The notes beneath the pieces were generated by a model, which did no database searches, was not told the DNA's origin, and worked only from the letters and a program-made list of their open reading frames with translations. This document shows, piece after piece, positions 24,193-33,507 of a DNA stretch of 64,000 nt (its first letter is position 1; the number at the start of each line of letters is the position of its first letter). Source of the DNA: an uncultured Bacteroidia bacterium. GTDB lineage: Bacteria > Bacteroidota > Bacteroidia > Bacteroidales > CAJPTX01. The position numbers and the translations under genes were made by a program. Location: assembly GCA_947252645.1 (NCBI GenBank), contig CAMXWF010000010.1, positions 43,426-107,425 of the forward strand. The letters are read 5' to 3'.

Positions 24193-24591
24193 CTAATACA
24201 CCTCGCAAATCACCTCACCGCCCACGTTCTCGCGGCGAGCCTCCTTATCCGTCATCACCCCCTTCGAGGTGGTCACGATAGCTATCCCCAAACCATTGAG
24301 CACCCGTGGCAGCTCGTCCACGCTCTTATACTGGCGCAAACCCGGCCTGCTCACCCGGCGGAGGGACTTGATCGCATTCGTCTTGGTCTTCGGGTCTATC
24401 CGAAAAGCTATCCGTATCAGCCCCTGCTTACCATCATCCTCCACCCGGTAGTTCAGGATGTAGCCCTTCTCAAAAAGAATCCTCGTCATATCGCGACGTA
24501 GGTTCGAACTCGGCACCACCACCATCCGGTGGCCTGCACGCACCGCATTACGTATCCGCGTCAAGTAATCCGCTATTGGATCAGTCAACAT
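24193..24591 (-). CDS. rpsH: 30S ribosomal protein S8
   Basis: Binds 16S rRNA helix 21 and in E. coli also represses the spc operon. The 132-residue protein starts MLTDPIADYLTRIRNAVRAG and has the C-terminal signature GIAIVTTSKGVMTDKEARRE. Standard position. Confidence 0.98.
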   Translation of the reverse strand: MLTDPIADYLTRIRNAVRAGHRMVVVPSSNLRRDMTRILFEKGYILNYRVEDDGKQGLIRIAFRIDPKTKTNAIKSLRRVSRPGLRQYKSVDELPRVLNGLGIAIVTTSKGVMTDKEARRENVGGEVICEVY

Positions 24592-24611
24592 ATGGCTTCC
24601 CTCCTAATATT

Positions 24612-24881
24612 CTACCAGCTCGCCTTCTTAATCCCGGGGATCAAGCCCTGAGAGGCCAACTCGCGAAACGTAATCCTGCTCACCCCAAACTGGCGCATAT
24701 AGCCCCGCGCCCGACCCGTGATGCGGCAGCGGTTGTGCAAACGGCACGGACTCGAATTGCGCGGCAGTTTCTGAAGACCCTCCGCATCGCCCGCTGCCTT
24801 AAGCGCCGCACGCTTCTTCGCATACTTCGCCACCAGCTTTGCCCTGTGGCGCTCACGCGCCTTCATCGACTCTTTTGCCAT
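24612..24881 (-). CDS. rpsN: 30S ribosomal protein S14
   Basis: The 89-residue protein is the zinc-free form, with CRLHNRCRITGRARGYMRQF and FGVSRITFRELASQGLIPG. It starts 3 nt after the rplE stop, so translation is probably coupled. Confidence 0.97.
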   Translation of the reverse strand: MAKESMKARERHRAKLVAKYAKKRAALKAAGDAEGLQKLPRNSSPCRLHNRCRITGRARGYMRQFGVSRITFRELASQGLIPGIKKASW

Positions 24882-24884
24882 CCT

Positions 24885-25442
24885 CTACTCCTTCTTTTCG
24901 CTCTTGAAAGGCATCCCAAACTCCCGTAGCAAGGCCAACCCCTCGGCATCGGAACGCGCAGAAGTGACAAAGGTAATCTCCACCCCACTGATGCGCGACA
25001 CCTTGTCTATGTCGATCTCCGGGAACACTATCTGCTCTTTCAAGCCCATCGTGTAGTTTCCCCGACCATCCAGATTCATCGGTAACCCCTGGAAATCACG
25101 GATACGTGGCAACGACACATTGATCAAACGATCCAAAAACTCGTACATCCGATCCCTACGAAGCGTCACCATCGTCCCGATGGGATTGCCCCGGCGCACT
25201 CCAAAGTTCGATATATCGCGCTTGGAATGCGTAATCACCGCCTTCTGACCCGCTATCTGCGTCAGCTCCGCCTGGGCCTGCTCCACAAGCTTCTTGTCCT
25301 CGGTCGCACGACCTACGCCCACATTGAGCACAATCTTCTCCAGCTTAGGCACCTGCATCGGACTGGTGTAGCTAAACTGCTTCATCAGGGCTGGCACCAC
25401 CTTCTCGCGGTAGTAATTACGAAGTTCTGGTACGTAGGCCAT
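24885..25442 (-). CDS. rplE: 50S ribosomal protein L5
   Basis: Anchors 5S rRNA and contacts P-site tRNA. The 185-residue protein has KLEKIVLNVGVGRATEDKKL and LPRIRDFQGLPMNLDGRGNY. Its start overlaps the rplX stop by one base (TAATG), indicating translational coupling. Confidence 0.98.
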   Translation of the reverse strand: MAYVPELRNYYREKVVPALMKQFSYTSPMQVPKLEKIVLNVGVGRATEDKKLVEQAQAELTQIAGQKAVITHSKRDISNFGVRRGNPIGTMVTLRRDRMYEFLDRLINVSLPRIRDFQGLPMNLDGRGNYTMGLKEQIVFPEIDIDKVSRISGVEITFVTSARSDAEGLALLREFGMPFKSEKKE

Positions 25443-25765
25443 TACTGTATCTCCTTTCCGCTTTTCTTCGAGTAGCGAACCAGCTTCCCCTCCTCATTGC
25501 GCCTGCGCCCTACGCGTGTTGGCTTGCCCGTTGAGGGCTCTATCAGCATCACGTTACTCACGTGGATCGATGCCTCCCGCTCGATAATTCCACCCTTGGG
25601 GTACTTCGCATTCGGCTTCGTGTGACGCTTGATCAGGTTCACGCCTTCCACGATCACCCGCGACTCCGAGGGCAGCACCGTCAACACCTTCCCTTCCGTC
25701 CGACGGTAGGCCCCAGTGAGCACCCGCACCTGGTCCCCCCGCTTGATCTTCAATCTCGCCTTCAT
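25442..25765 (-). CDS. rplX: 50S ribosomal protein L24
   Basis: Initiates 50S assembly. The 107-residue protein starts MKARLKIKRGDQVRVLTGAY, a KOW motif, and continues EGKVLTVLPSESRVIVEGVN. One-base overlap with rplE. Confidence 0.97.
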   Translation of the reverse strand: MKARLKIKRGDQVRVLTGAYRRTEGKVLTVLPSESRVIVEGVNLIKRHTKPNAKYPKGGIIEREASIHVSNVMLIEPSTGKPTRVGRRRNEEGKLVRYSKKSGKEIQ

Positions 25766-25778
25766 CTCTCCTCTCCTA

Positions 25779-26144
25779 TTAGAGCACCTCGGGGGCCAAC
25801 GAGACGATCTTCATGTACCCGTTACGCAGCTCCCGGGGCACCGGGCCAAAGATACGTGTCCCGCGGATCTCCCCATCGTTATTGAGCAGCACGCAGGCAT
25901 TGTCGTCAAACCGAATGTACGACCCATCGCTACGCCGCTTCGCACGCGTCACGCGTACCACCACCGCCTTGCTCACTGTGCCTTTACGCACATCGCCCTG
26001 CGAGGTCGCATCCTTAACCGTCACCACGATCTTATCTCCTATCGTGGCGTAGCGCTTGCCCGTGCCTCCCAGCACCCGGATGCACAGCACCTCGCGCGCC
26101 CCGCTATTGTCGGCTACCTGTAGCCGTGATTCCTGCTGTATCAT
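25779..26144 (-). CDS. rplN: 50S ribosomal protein L14
   Basis: The 121-residue protein starts MIQQESRLQVADNSGAREVL and has the L14 signature VSKAVVVRVTRAKRRSDGSY and FDDNACVLLNNDGEIRGTRI. Standard position after rpsQ, one base between the genes. Confidence 0.98.
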   Translation of the reverse strand: MIQQESRLQVADNSGAREVLCIRVLGGTGKRYATIGDKIVVTVKDATSQGDVRKGTVSKAVVVRVTRAKRRSDGSYIRFDDNACVLLNNDGEIRGTRIFGPVPRELRNGYMKIVSLAPEVL

Positions 26145-26145
26145 G

Positions 26146-26415
26146 CTACTTCGCCCTTTCTACTATTTCTATCAAACGCCACCGCTTGCGCTTGCTCAGC
26201 GGGCGCGTCTCCATGATGCGCACCGTATCGCCCACATGGCAATCGTTCTGCTCGTCATGCACCATGAACTTCGTCGTACGGTTCACATATTTCCCATAGA
26301 GCGGGTGCATCAGCCGACGGCGCACGGCCACCACGATCGTTCGATCCATCTTATCGCTCACCACCAGTCCCTGACGCACCTTGCGCAGGTGACGCTTTGC
26401 CACTTCTTCTCCCAT
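26146..26415 (-). CDS. rpsQ: 30S ribosomal protein S17
   Basis: OB-fold 16S rRNA binder. The 89-residue protein has RQGLVVSDKMDRTIVVAVRR and HVGDTVRIMETRPLSKRKRW. Three nucleotides separate it from rpmC. Confidence 0.97.
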   Translation of the reverse strand: MGEEVAKRHLRKVRQGLVVSDKMDRTIVVAVRRRLMHPLYGKYVNRTTKFMVHDEQNDCHVGDTVRIMETRPLSKRKRWRLIEIVERAK

Positions 26416-26418
26416 CGC

Positions 26419-26628
26419 CTATTGCTCCTGCTCTTTATCCTGCTTCGCCCGGCGTGTCTGCTCCGTAAGCAAACGCGCAATCATCTTCTTCGCCTCCCGT
26501 AAACGCATCGGATTCTCCAGGGGCGATATCGCATGGTTCATCTGCAGCGCATGCAGATTGAAGCGCGCCTCCGCCAGCTTATCGCGCAGCTCATCATTCG
26601 AAAGTCCTCGCACCTCCGACATCTTCAT
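26419..26628 (-). CDS. rpmC: 50S ribosomal protein L29
   Basis: Small helical protein at the tunnel exit, a contact point for the signal recognition particle and trigger factor. The 69 residues start MKMSEVRGLSNDELRDKLAE; an ATG two codons on is an alternative. LREAKKMIARLLTEQTRR is the L29 C-terminal helix. Confidence 0.96.
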   Translation of the reverse strand: MKMSEVRGLSNDELRDKLAEARFNLHALQMNHAISPLENPMRLREAKKMIARLLTEQTRRAKQDKEQEQ

Positions 26629-26639
26629 CGCTTCTCCTC

Positions 26640-27062
26640 CTATTGCGCTGAATAATCCCTACGCACCACAAACTTAGTGGCAACTGGCAACTTCTGCGCC
26701 GCCAGGCGCAAGGCCTCCTTGGCCACCTCCAGCGGCACACCATCGGCCTCTATGAGCATGCGCCCAGGCGTCACCGGCGCCACAAAACCCTCCGGCGCAC
26801 CCTTACCCTTACCCATACGAACCTCAGCAGGCTTGCTCGTTATCGGCTTATCGGGAAATATCCGTATCCACACCTGACCCTCACGCTGCATATAGCGCGA
26901 CACGGCCTGGCGAGCAGCTTCTATCTGACGACCCGTCAGCCACGCCTGCTCCAGCGTCTTGATCCCAAACGAACCAAAAGCAAGCTGCGCCCCACGAGTC
27001 GCATTCCCCTTCATGCGACCCTTCTGCTGCTTGCGGTACTTTGTCTTCTTAGGCTGTAACAT
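26640..27062 (-). CDS. rplP: 50S ribosomal protein L16
   Basis: The 140-residue protein starts MLQPKKTKYRKQQKGRMKGN and has EARQAVSRYMQREGQVWIRI-like and RMGKGKGAPEGFVAPVTPGR segments typical of L16 at the peptidyl transferase centre. Standard position. Confidence 0.98.
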   Translation of the reverse strand: MLQPKKTKYRKQQKGRMKGNATRGAQLAFGSFGIKTLEQAWLTGRQIEAARQAVSRYMQREGQVWIRIFPDKPITSKPAEVRMGKGKGAPEGFVAPVTPGRMLIEADGVPLEVAKEALRLAAQKLPVATKFVVRRDYSAQ

Positions 27063-27091
27063 CCTTAGTCCCTTTCAATCGGCTTAGCCCT

Positions 27092-27856
27092 CTACCGGCG
27101 CTCACGGCGGTCACCGCGCTCGCGTCGCTCACCGCGCGCATTCTCCCGACGACGCGGCCTATTCTCCCGCGGCTGACCTCCACGCTGAGCACTCGGCGTG
27201 CCCATACCCACGTTGGGCGAAAGATCCCTACGGCCATACACCTCCCCGTGGCACACCCAAACCTTCACGCCTATCAGCCCTACCTTCGTCAATGCTTCAC
27301 AGAGCGCATAATCGATGTCGGCCCGAAATGTATGCAGCGGAATGCGACCATCCTTCACCGTCTCAACCCGCGACATCTCCGCACCTCCCAAACGACCCGC
27401 CACCTGGATCTTGATCCCCTCGGCACCAGCACGCATCGCCGATGACACCGCCATCTTCAGCGCCCGACGGAACGACACTCGACCCTCAAGTTGGCGCGCC
27501 ACATTGTCTGCCACCAGCACCGCGTTGGTCTCAGGGTGTCTGACCTCATACACGTTCACCTGCACATCCTTCGAGGTCAACGCCTTAAGCTCCTCACCCA
27601 AACGCTGCACCTCCTCGCCCTGGCGACCTATCACCATCCCAGGCCTACCCGTATGGATAGTCACCGTGATCATCTTCAGCGTACGCTCTATCACTATGCG
27701 CGCCACGCTCGCCTTCGAAAGACGCGTCTTCAAATACTTCCGAATCTTCGCATCCTCTACCAGCTTATCGCTGTAATCACGACCACCATACCAATTGGAA
27801 TCCCAACCGCGGATGATCCCCAAGCGATTGCTTATCGGATTGACTTTCTGTCCCAT
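27092..27856 (-). CDS. rpsC: 30S ribosomal protein S3
   Basis: Forms the mRNA entry pore with helicase activity. The 254-residue protein has the KH domain (TGRPGMVIGRQGEEVQRLGE) and the S3 C-terminal domain (GVKVWVCHGEVYGRRDLSPN). The last 35 residues are an Arg-rich tail (REARRE repeats such as RRERGDRRERR). Confidence 0.98.
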   Translation of the reverse strand: MGQKVNPISNRLGIIRGWDSNWYGGRDYSDKLVEDAKIRKYLKTRLSKASVARIVIERTLKMITVTIHTGRPGMVIGRQGEEVQRLGEELKALTSKDVQVNVYEVRHPETNAVLVADNVARQLEGRVSFRRALKMAVSSAMRAGAEGIKIQVAGRLGGAEMSRVETVKDGRIPLHTFRADIDYALCEALTKVGLIGVKVWVCHGEVYGRRDLSPNVGMGTPSAQRGGQPRENRPRRRENARGERRERGDRRERR

Positions 27857-27862
27857 GGCTCC

Positions 27863-28312
27863 TTACCCTTCCGTAACTACTGTGCCGTCCATCGCAACTG
27901 GCTCCGCCACCTGCTCACGCTTCCTGTCGCCCAGCTCGATATGCACATGGCACGACCGCTTGAGAATCCTAAACGCACGACCCTGCGCCCGCGGATGGAT
28001 ACGCTTGATCTGCCGACCCTCACCCACGGTGATAGTCTTCAGGTACAGCTCGGCATCATCAAAGCTCTTATCCATGTTCTTCTGCTGCCAGTTGGCCATA
28101 GACGACAACAGCAACTTCTCTATGTAGGGCGCCGAGTTGCGCTGCGTGAAGCGCAATATCGCCTGCGCCTCCTTCACATCAAGACCACGCACCATATCGG
28201 CCACCAAACGCACCTTCTGCGCTGGAAACGGACACCCCCGCAGCGTTGCCTCAGCCCGCTCGGCGCGCGCCTCTCGGTAAGCCTTCGCGGTATTCCTCTT
28301 TCGCTTTCCCAT
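27863..28312 (-). CDS. rplV: 50S ribosomal protein L22
   Basis: Lines the exit tunnel. I chose the ATG at 28312 (MGKRKRNTAKAYREARAERA), giving 149 residues; the frame extends upstream into rpsS, which is not plausible. CPFPAQKVRLVADMVRGLDV and IKRIHPRAQGRAFRILKRSC are the L22 signatures. Confidence 0.96.
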   Translation of the reverse strand: MGKRKRNTAKAYREARAERAEATLRGCPFPAQKVRLVADMVRGLDVKEAQAILRFTQRNSAPYIEKLLLSSMANWQQKNMDKSFDDAELYLKTITVGEGRQIKRIHPRAQGRAFRILKRSCHVHIELGDRKREQVAEPVAMDGTVVTEG

Positions 28313-28331
28313 GCTATCCTGCCCTTTCCCG

Positions 28332-28598
28332 TTAGCTCCTGTTGCCTGAATGGCCGCGGAACGTACGCGTCGGGGCAAACTCCCCGAGCTTATGCCCTAC
28401 CATATTCTCCGTCACATACACCGGGATAAACTTGTTCCCGTTATGCACCAGCAGCGTGTGGCCCACAAAATCCGGCGATATCATCGAGGCCCGCGACCAC
28501 GTCTTCAGCGGCTGCTTTTTGTTCTTCTCATTCATCTCCAGGATCCGCCGCTCAAGCTTGTAGGCTATAAAGGGACCCTTTTTCAACGACCTACTCAT
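28332..28598 (-). CDS. rpsS: 30S ribosomal protein S19
   Basis: The 88-residue protein starts MSRSLKKGPFIAYKLERRIL and ends with GHKLGEFAPTRTFRGHSGNR, the S19 signature. Standard position between rplB and rplV. Confidence 0.98.
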   Translation of the reverse strand: MSRSLKKGPFIAYKLERRILEMNEKNKKQPLKTWSRASMISPDFVGHTLLVHNGNKFIPVYVTENMVGHKLGEFAPTRTFRGHSGNRS

Positions 28599-28607
28599 GT
28601 CTCCTCC

Positions 28608-29435
28608 CTATTTCTTCTTGCGGCGTTCCATGATGAAACGACTCGACGGATTCTTCGGATGGCGTGTCTTATAGCCCTTGGCCAACACACCCGTGCGCGA
28701 ACGCGGATGGCCTCCTGAAGCCTTCCCTTCACCACCGCCCATGGGGTGATCGACTGGGTTCATCGCCACGCCGCGTACTCGAGGCCTACGACCCAACCAA
28801 CGACTGCGACCTGCCTTGCCAGACTTCTCCAGGCTATGATCCACATTCGACACCTGACCCACCGTCGCCTTGCACGTCGTCAGCACCATGCGCTTCTCCG
28901 TACTCGGCAAAAGCAATATGGCATACTTCCCATCGCGCGCCTGCAGCGTCGCCCCGGTGCCCGCACTGCGCGCCAGAATGGCCCCCTGACCAGGCTGCAA
29001 CTCGATGTTGTGCACCACCGTGCCAAGCGGAATCTCACTCAAGTAGAGCGTATTGCCAATCTCTGGCTCCACCCCATGGCCCGAATCAACCATCTGGCCC
29101 ACCTTCAAGCCCACGGGCGCAATGATATAGCGACGCTCCCCATCGGCATACTGCACCAACGCAATACGCGCCGAACGGTTGGGATCATACTCTATCGTCA
29201 ACACCTCGGCTGGCTGATTCTCCCGCTCGCGCTTGAAATCTATCACGCGGTAACGGCGCTTATGCCCGCCACCACGGTGATACACCGTCCGCTTGCCCTG
29301 GTTGTTGCGACCACCACTCTTCCGGATCGGCTCTAGCAGCGACTTCTGCGGAGTGGTGCAAGTAACCTCCTCAAATCTGTTCATCGCGCGGTGACGCTGC
29401 CCTGCTGTCACCGGCCGTAACTTTCGTACTCCCAT
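28608..29435 (-). CDS. rplB: 50S ribosomal protein L2
   Basis: Needed for subunit joining and peptidyl transfer. The 275-residue protein contains GRNNQGKRTVYHRGGGHKRR and the universally conserved GVAMNPVDHPMGGGEGKASG region with its catalytic-centre His. Four nucleotides separate it from rplW. Confidence 0.99.
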   Translation of the reverse strand: MGVRKLRPVTAGQRHRAMNRFEEVTCTTPQKSLLEPIRKSGGRNNQGKRTVYHRGGGHKRRYRVIDFKRERENQPAEVLTIEYDPNRSARIALVQYADGERRYIIAPVGLKVGQMVDSGHGVEPEIGNTLYLSEIPLGTVVHNIELQPGQGAILARSAGTGATLQARDGKYAILLLPSTEKRMVLTTCKATVGQVSNVDHSLEKSGKAGRSRWLGRRPRVRGVAMNPVDHPMGGGEGKASGGHPRSRTGVLAKGYKTRHPKNPSSRFIMERRKKK

Positions 29436-29438
29436 CTC

Positions 29439-29741
29439 CTATATGCTGCTATAAAAGTCTATACTGTCGCCCTGACGGAGCGTCACCACGGCCTTCTTGT
29501 AGGCATTCGTGCGCCCAGCTGTGGCCCCGTGCTTCGTGTAGCGACTCTTACGCTTGCCCTGATAGCGCATCGTATTCACCGACTCCACCACCACATTGTA
29601 GTACTGCTCCACCGCCCGCGCAATCTCAATACGATTCGCCTCGCGCGCCACCAAAAAACAATACCGCGGCCGCTTCTCCCCCATACGGGTCGTCTTCTCC
29701 GTCACCCACGGACGCTGCAATATCACTCGCCCCTGCGCCAT
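29439..29741 (-). CDS. rplW: 50S ribosomal protein L23
   Basis: Tunnel-exit protein that docks trigger factor and the signal recognition particle. The 100-residue protein contains VTEKTTRMGEKRPRYCFLVA and VNTMRYQGKRKSRYTKHGAT. Standard place, two bases after rplD. Confidence 0.97.
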   Translation of the reverse strand: MAQGRVILQRPWVTEKTTRMGEKRPRYCFLVAREANRIEIARAVEQYYNVVVESVNTMRYQGKRKSRYTKHGATAGRTNAYKKAVVTLRQGDSIDFYSSI

Positions 29742-29743
29742 CG

Positions 29744-30382
29744 TTAGGCCTCCTCCTTATAGTCCTCGTTGATCGACTTCACGGCTGACTCCGTCAGCAC
29801 CAGCACCTGCGCATCCAAAATGCTATACGTATTCGTCTCATAGTAGGGCGAAACCTTCACGCCGCGCAGGTTGCGAGAGGAAAGATACAGCACGCGATCC
29901 GTCTCCTCCGTAAGCAACAGCACCTTCTGGCCACTCACCTTCAGCGCCTGGCAAAGCTTGATGAACTCCTTCGTGCTGGGGGCCTCAAACTTCAAATCCT
30001 CCACCACTACCACCTTGCCTGCCTTAGCCTTGTAGGTAAACGCACCCATACGAGCCAATACCTTCACCTGCTTATTGAGCTTGGTCCGATAGCTCCGCGG
30101 CACCGGGCCAAACACCCGAGCCCCACCACGGAAAATCGGCGAATTGATATCGCCCGACCGCGCTCCGCCCGTCCCTTTCTGGCGCTTAAGCTTACGCGTA
30201 CTCCCGCTCATCTCGCTGCGCTCACGTGTCTTTGCCGTCCCCTGACGCTGATCCGCCAAATACTGCTTCACGTCCAAGTAGATCACATGGTCGTTCGGCT
30301 CCGCCAGCTCAAACACCGCGCTCGAGAGCTCCACCACGCGACCCGTAGGCTCTCCGCCCCTACTCAATACTGGAACTTCCAT
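29744..30382 (-). CDS. rplD: 50S ribosomal protein L4
   Basis: Exit tunnel protein; in E. coli it also regulates the S10 operon. The 212-residue protein contains GTGGARSGDINSPIFRGGAR and PRSYRTKLNKQVKVLARMGA. Length and position are normal. Confidence 0.98.
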   Translation of the reverse strand: MEVPVLSRGGEPTGRVVELSSAVFELAEPNDHVIYLDVKQYLADQRQGTAKTRERSEMSGSTRKLKRQKGTGGARSGDINSPIFRGGARVFGPVPRSYRTKLNKQVKVLARMGAFTYKAKAGKVVVVEDLKFEAPSTKEFIKLCQALKVSGQKVLLLTEETDRVLYLSSRNLRGVKVSPYYETNTYSILDAQVLVLTESAVKSINEDYKEEA

Positions 30383-30388
30383 CTCCGC

Positions 30389-31012
30389 CTACTTATTAAT
30401 AATGAGATACGCCCCCTTGGCACCAGGCACCGAGCCCTTCACCAGCAAAAGATTCGACTCGGGAATCACACGCAGTATACGCAGATTCGTCACTGTCACC
30501 CGCGCTCCTCCCATACGACCCGCCATGCGAAGCCCAGGAAACACCCGGCTAGGATAGGAAGACGCACCCAACGAACCCGGCGCCCGAAGCCGATTATGCT
30601 GGCCGTGCGTGTTCGTACCCACACCACCAAAACCATGCCGCTTCACCACGCCCTGGTTGCCCTTACCTTTCGAAAGTGCTATCACATCCACCCACATATC
30701 CTCCACCGACAGCACATCCGCCACCTTGAGCACATCGCCCAGGTTATACTCTGTCTCCCACTCCTTGAACTCCGCCACAAAACGCTTCGGGGTCGTCTGC
30801 GCCTTCGCAAAATGCCCCTGCATGGCCTTCGGCGTACGCTTCACCTTCTTCTCATCAAAGGCCAACTGGTAGGCCTTGTAGCCGTCCTTCTCCTCCGTCC
30901 GCACCTGCGTCACCACGCACGGACCTGCCTCTATCACCGTACACGGCACATTACGCCCGTCCGCCGTAAACACCGAGGTCATCCCGACCTTGCGCCCTAT
31001 TATTCCTGCCAT
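30389..31012 (-). CDS. rplC: 50S ribosomal protein L3
   Basis: Early-assembly 50S protein. I chose the ATG at 31012 (MAGIIGRKVGMTSVFTADGR), giving 207 residues; a start at 31039 is in frame but would touch rpsJ. GNQGVVKRHGFGGVGTNTHG is the L3 signature. The Gln in KGKGNQGVVKRHGF is at the site methylated by PrmB in other bacteria. Confidence 0.97.
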   Translation of the reverse strand: MAGIIGRKVGMTSVFTADGRNVPCTVIEAGPCVVTQVRTEEKDGYKAYQLAFDEKKVKRTPKAMQGHFAKAQTTPKRFVAEFKEWETEYNLGDVLKVADVLSVEDMWVDVIALSKGKGNQGVVKRHGFGGVGTNTHGQHNRLRAPGSLGASSYPSRVFPGLRMAGRMGGARVTVTNLRILRVIPESNLLLVKGSVPGAKGAYLIINK

Positions 31013-31039
31013 TTCTCTTCGCTCCTTCTCCGTGAACAC

Positions 31040-31345
31040 TCAGACCTTGATCTGCACCTCCACACCGCTCGGCAACTCAAGCTTCATCAGCGCATCCACC
31101 GTCTTCGGCGACGTGCTGTAGATGTCCAGCAGTCGACGGTACGAGTCCAAACGAAACTGCTCACGGGACTTCTTATTGACAAATGGCGACCGATTCACCG
31201 TAAAGATCCGGCGCCGCACCGGCAACGGTATCGGGCCACTCACCACAGCGCCTGTCAACTTCACCGTCTTGACGATCTTGTCCGCCGACTTGTCTACCAG
31301 GTTGTGGTCGTATGACTTTAACTTAATACGAATCCTATGACTCAT
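31040..31345 (-). CDS. rpsJ: 30S ribosomal protein S10
   Basis: Head protein of the 30S subunit and NusE in antitermination. The 101-residue protein starts MSHRIRIKLKSYDHNLVDKS and has the signature SGPIPLPVRRRIFTVNRSPF. First gene of the S10 block, 9 nt after fusA. Confidence 0.98.
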   Translation of the reverse strand: MSHRIRIKLKSYDHNLVDKSADKIVKTVKLTGAVVSGPIPLPVRRRIFTVNRSPFVNKKSREQFRLDSYRRLLDIYSTSPKTVDALMKLELPSGVEVQIKV

Positions 31346-31354
31346 GGCCTTTGG

Positions 31355-33466
31355 CTATTTCTCTGTTACCCTAGTCCCATGCTCTGCGATAATGGCCTTG
31401 GCCTTATCGTCGGGCAGCGGGGCAAAATGCGAAAACTTCATCGTCGACGCCGCACGTCCAGAAGTCAACGTGCGCAGCACCGTCACGTAGCCAAACTGCT
31501 CCGAGAGCGGCACCTCCGCCTTGATCTCGCGACTCGTGCTGCGCGTCTCCATCCCATTCACCTGGCCGCGCCGACGATTCAAATCCCCTATCACGTCTCC
31601 CATGTACTCCTCGGGGGTCACCACCTCCAGATCCATGATGGGCTCCAAAAGCTGCGGGCCAGCCTCCACACAGGCCTCGCGGAAACCCTGGCGCGCCGCA
31701 ATCTCAAACGAAAGCTGATCCGAGTCCACCGGATGGAACGAACCATCCTTCAAGGTCACCTTCAGACTCTGCAACGGATAGCCCGCTAGCACGCCACTAG
31801 ACATGGCCGACTCAAAGCCCTTCTGCACCGCAGGAATAAACTCCTTCGGCACATTGCCTCCTTTGACCTCATCGATGAACTGCAGCCCCTGCTGCCCCTC
31901 ATCGGCCGGACCCAGCTCAAAGATAATGTCGGCAAACTTACCACGACCACCCGTCTGCTTCTTGAACACCGTCCGGTGCTCCACGCTCTTGGTCACGGCC
32001 TCGCGATACGACACCTGCGGCGCCCCCTGCGTCACCTCCAGTTGAAACTCCTTCTGAAGACGCGACACTATGATCTCCAAATGGAGCTCTCCCATGCCGG
32101 CAATCACTGTCTGCCCCGTCTCCTCATCGGTATAGGCCCGGAAGGTGGGATCCTCCTCCATCAGCTTGGCCAACGCCAAACCCAGCTTATCCACCTCTTT
32201 CTGCGACTTCGGCTCGATGGCTATCTTGATCACGGGATCCGGGAACACCATCGCCTCCAGGGCTATCGGCGCCTCGGGTGCGCAGAGCGTATCGCCCGTG
32301 TGAATATCCTTAAAACCCACCGCCGCGCAGATATCGCCCGTCTCACACACCTCGATCGGGTTCTGCTTATTGGAGTGCATCTGGAACAAACGGCTGATGC
32401 GCTCCTTCTTCCGCGTACGCACATTGAGCACATACGACCCACTATCCAAGTGCCCCGAATACACACGAATATAGGCCAAACGCCCCGAGAAGGGATCCGT
32501 CGCAATCTTGAAGGCCAAACCACAGAACGGCTCGTCCATGCTCGGATGGCGCTCCACCACCTCGCCCGTATCGGGATCCTTGCCCTTGATGGCCGGAATG
32601 TCCAGCGGGCTGGGCAGGTAGAGCACCACGGCATCCAAGAGGGGCTGCACACCTATATTCCGCGCCGCTGCGCCACAGAGCACCGGCACTATCTTCATGG
32701 CGCAAGTCCCCTTGCGGAGCGCCTGGTGGATCTCCTCCTCCGTCACCGCAGACGGATCCTCCAGATACTTCTCCATGAGCGCATCATCGCAATCGGCCAG
32801 CTCCTCTAGCAGCTTGTCGCGATACTTCTCCAGCTCGCCCTCCATCTCCGCCGGCACCGGCACCTCTTTGTAGTCGGTCTGCTTGCCATCGGACGATGCC
32901 TCCCAGCGGAAAGCCTTGCGACGGATGACATCCACCACCCCCACAAACTCCGCCTCTTTACCTATGGGCAGCTCTATCACCACCGGCTGCGCACCCAGAC
33001 GCTCGCGAATCTGGCGCACCACCGAGTAGAAATCAGCCCCCATGCGATCCATCTTGTTGACAAACGCCAGCTTGGGCACTCCGTACTTATCTGCCTGGCG
33101 CCACACCGTCTCGCTCTGGGGCTGTACTCCGCCCACCGAGCAAAACACCGCCACCGCACCATCCAACACGCGCAGCGAACGCTCTACCTCCACCGTGAAA
33201 TCCACGTGGCCCGGCGTGTCGATGATGTTGACCTGGTAGGACTGCTCCCCATACGTCCAGAAGCACGTTGTGGCCGCCGAGGTAATCGTGATCCCACGCT
33301 CGCGCTCCTCCTCCATCCAGTCCATCACCGCCGCACCATCGTGCGTCTCACCCATCTTGTAGGTCTTTCCTGTGTAGAAAAGCACTCGCTCGGTCACCGT
33401 GGTCTTGCCGGCATCGATGTGCGCCATCACCCCTATATTCCGGGTATGTATTAGGTCCTTACTCAT
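31355..33466 (-). CDS. fusA: Elongation factor G
   Basis: GTPase that moves tRNA and mRNA through the ribosome. The 703-residue protein has the P-loop AHIDAGKTTVTERVL (about 16-30), RGITITSAATTCFW switch I, DTPGHVDFTVEVE, NKMDRMGADF, and domains II-V ending in the RTLTSGRAASTMKFSHFA C-terminal domain. It lies between rpsG and rpsJ as in the classical str operon, without a tuf copy. Confidence 0.98.
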   Translation of the reverse strand: MSKDLIHTRNIGVMAHIDAGKTTVTERVLFYTGKTYKMGETHDGAAVMDWMEEERERGITITSAATTCFWTYGEQSYQVNIIDTPGHVDFTVEVERSLRVLDGAVAVFCSVGGVQPQSETVWRQADKYGVPKLAFVNKMDRMGADFYSVVRQIRERLGAQPVVIELPIGKEAEFVGVVDVIRRKAFRWEASSDGKQTDYKEVPVPAEMEGELEKYRDKLLEELADCDDALMEKYLEDPSAVTEEEIHQALRKGTCAMKIVPVLCGAAARNIGVQPLLDAVVLYLPSPLDIPAIKGKDPDTGEVVERHPSMDEPFCGLAFKIATDPFSGRLAYIRVYSGHLDSGSYVLNVRTRKKERISRLFQMHSNKQNPIEVCETGDICAAVGFKDIHTGDTLCAPEAPIALEAMVFPDPVIKIAIEPKSQKEVDKLGLALAKLMEEDPTFRAYTDEETGQTVIAGMGELHLEIIVSRLQKEFQLEVTQGAPQVSYREAVTKSVEHRTVFKKQTGGRGKFADIIFELGPADEGQQGLQFIDEVKGGNVPKEFIPAVQKGFESAMSSGVLAGYPLQSLKVTLKDGSFHPVDSDQLSFEIAARQGFREACVEAGPQLLEPIMDLEVVTPEEYMGDVIGDLNRRRGQVNGMETRSTSREIKAEVPLSEQFGYVTVLRTLTSGRAASTMKFSHFAPLPDDKAKAIIAEHGTRVTEK

Positions 33467-33507
33467 TATCTTATTTCTCCGAGCAGTGTTTGCGACCTCA
33501 CGGGGGT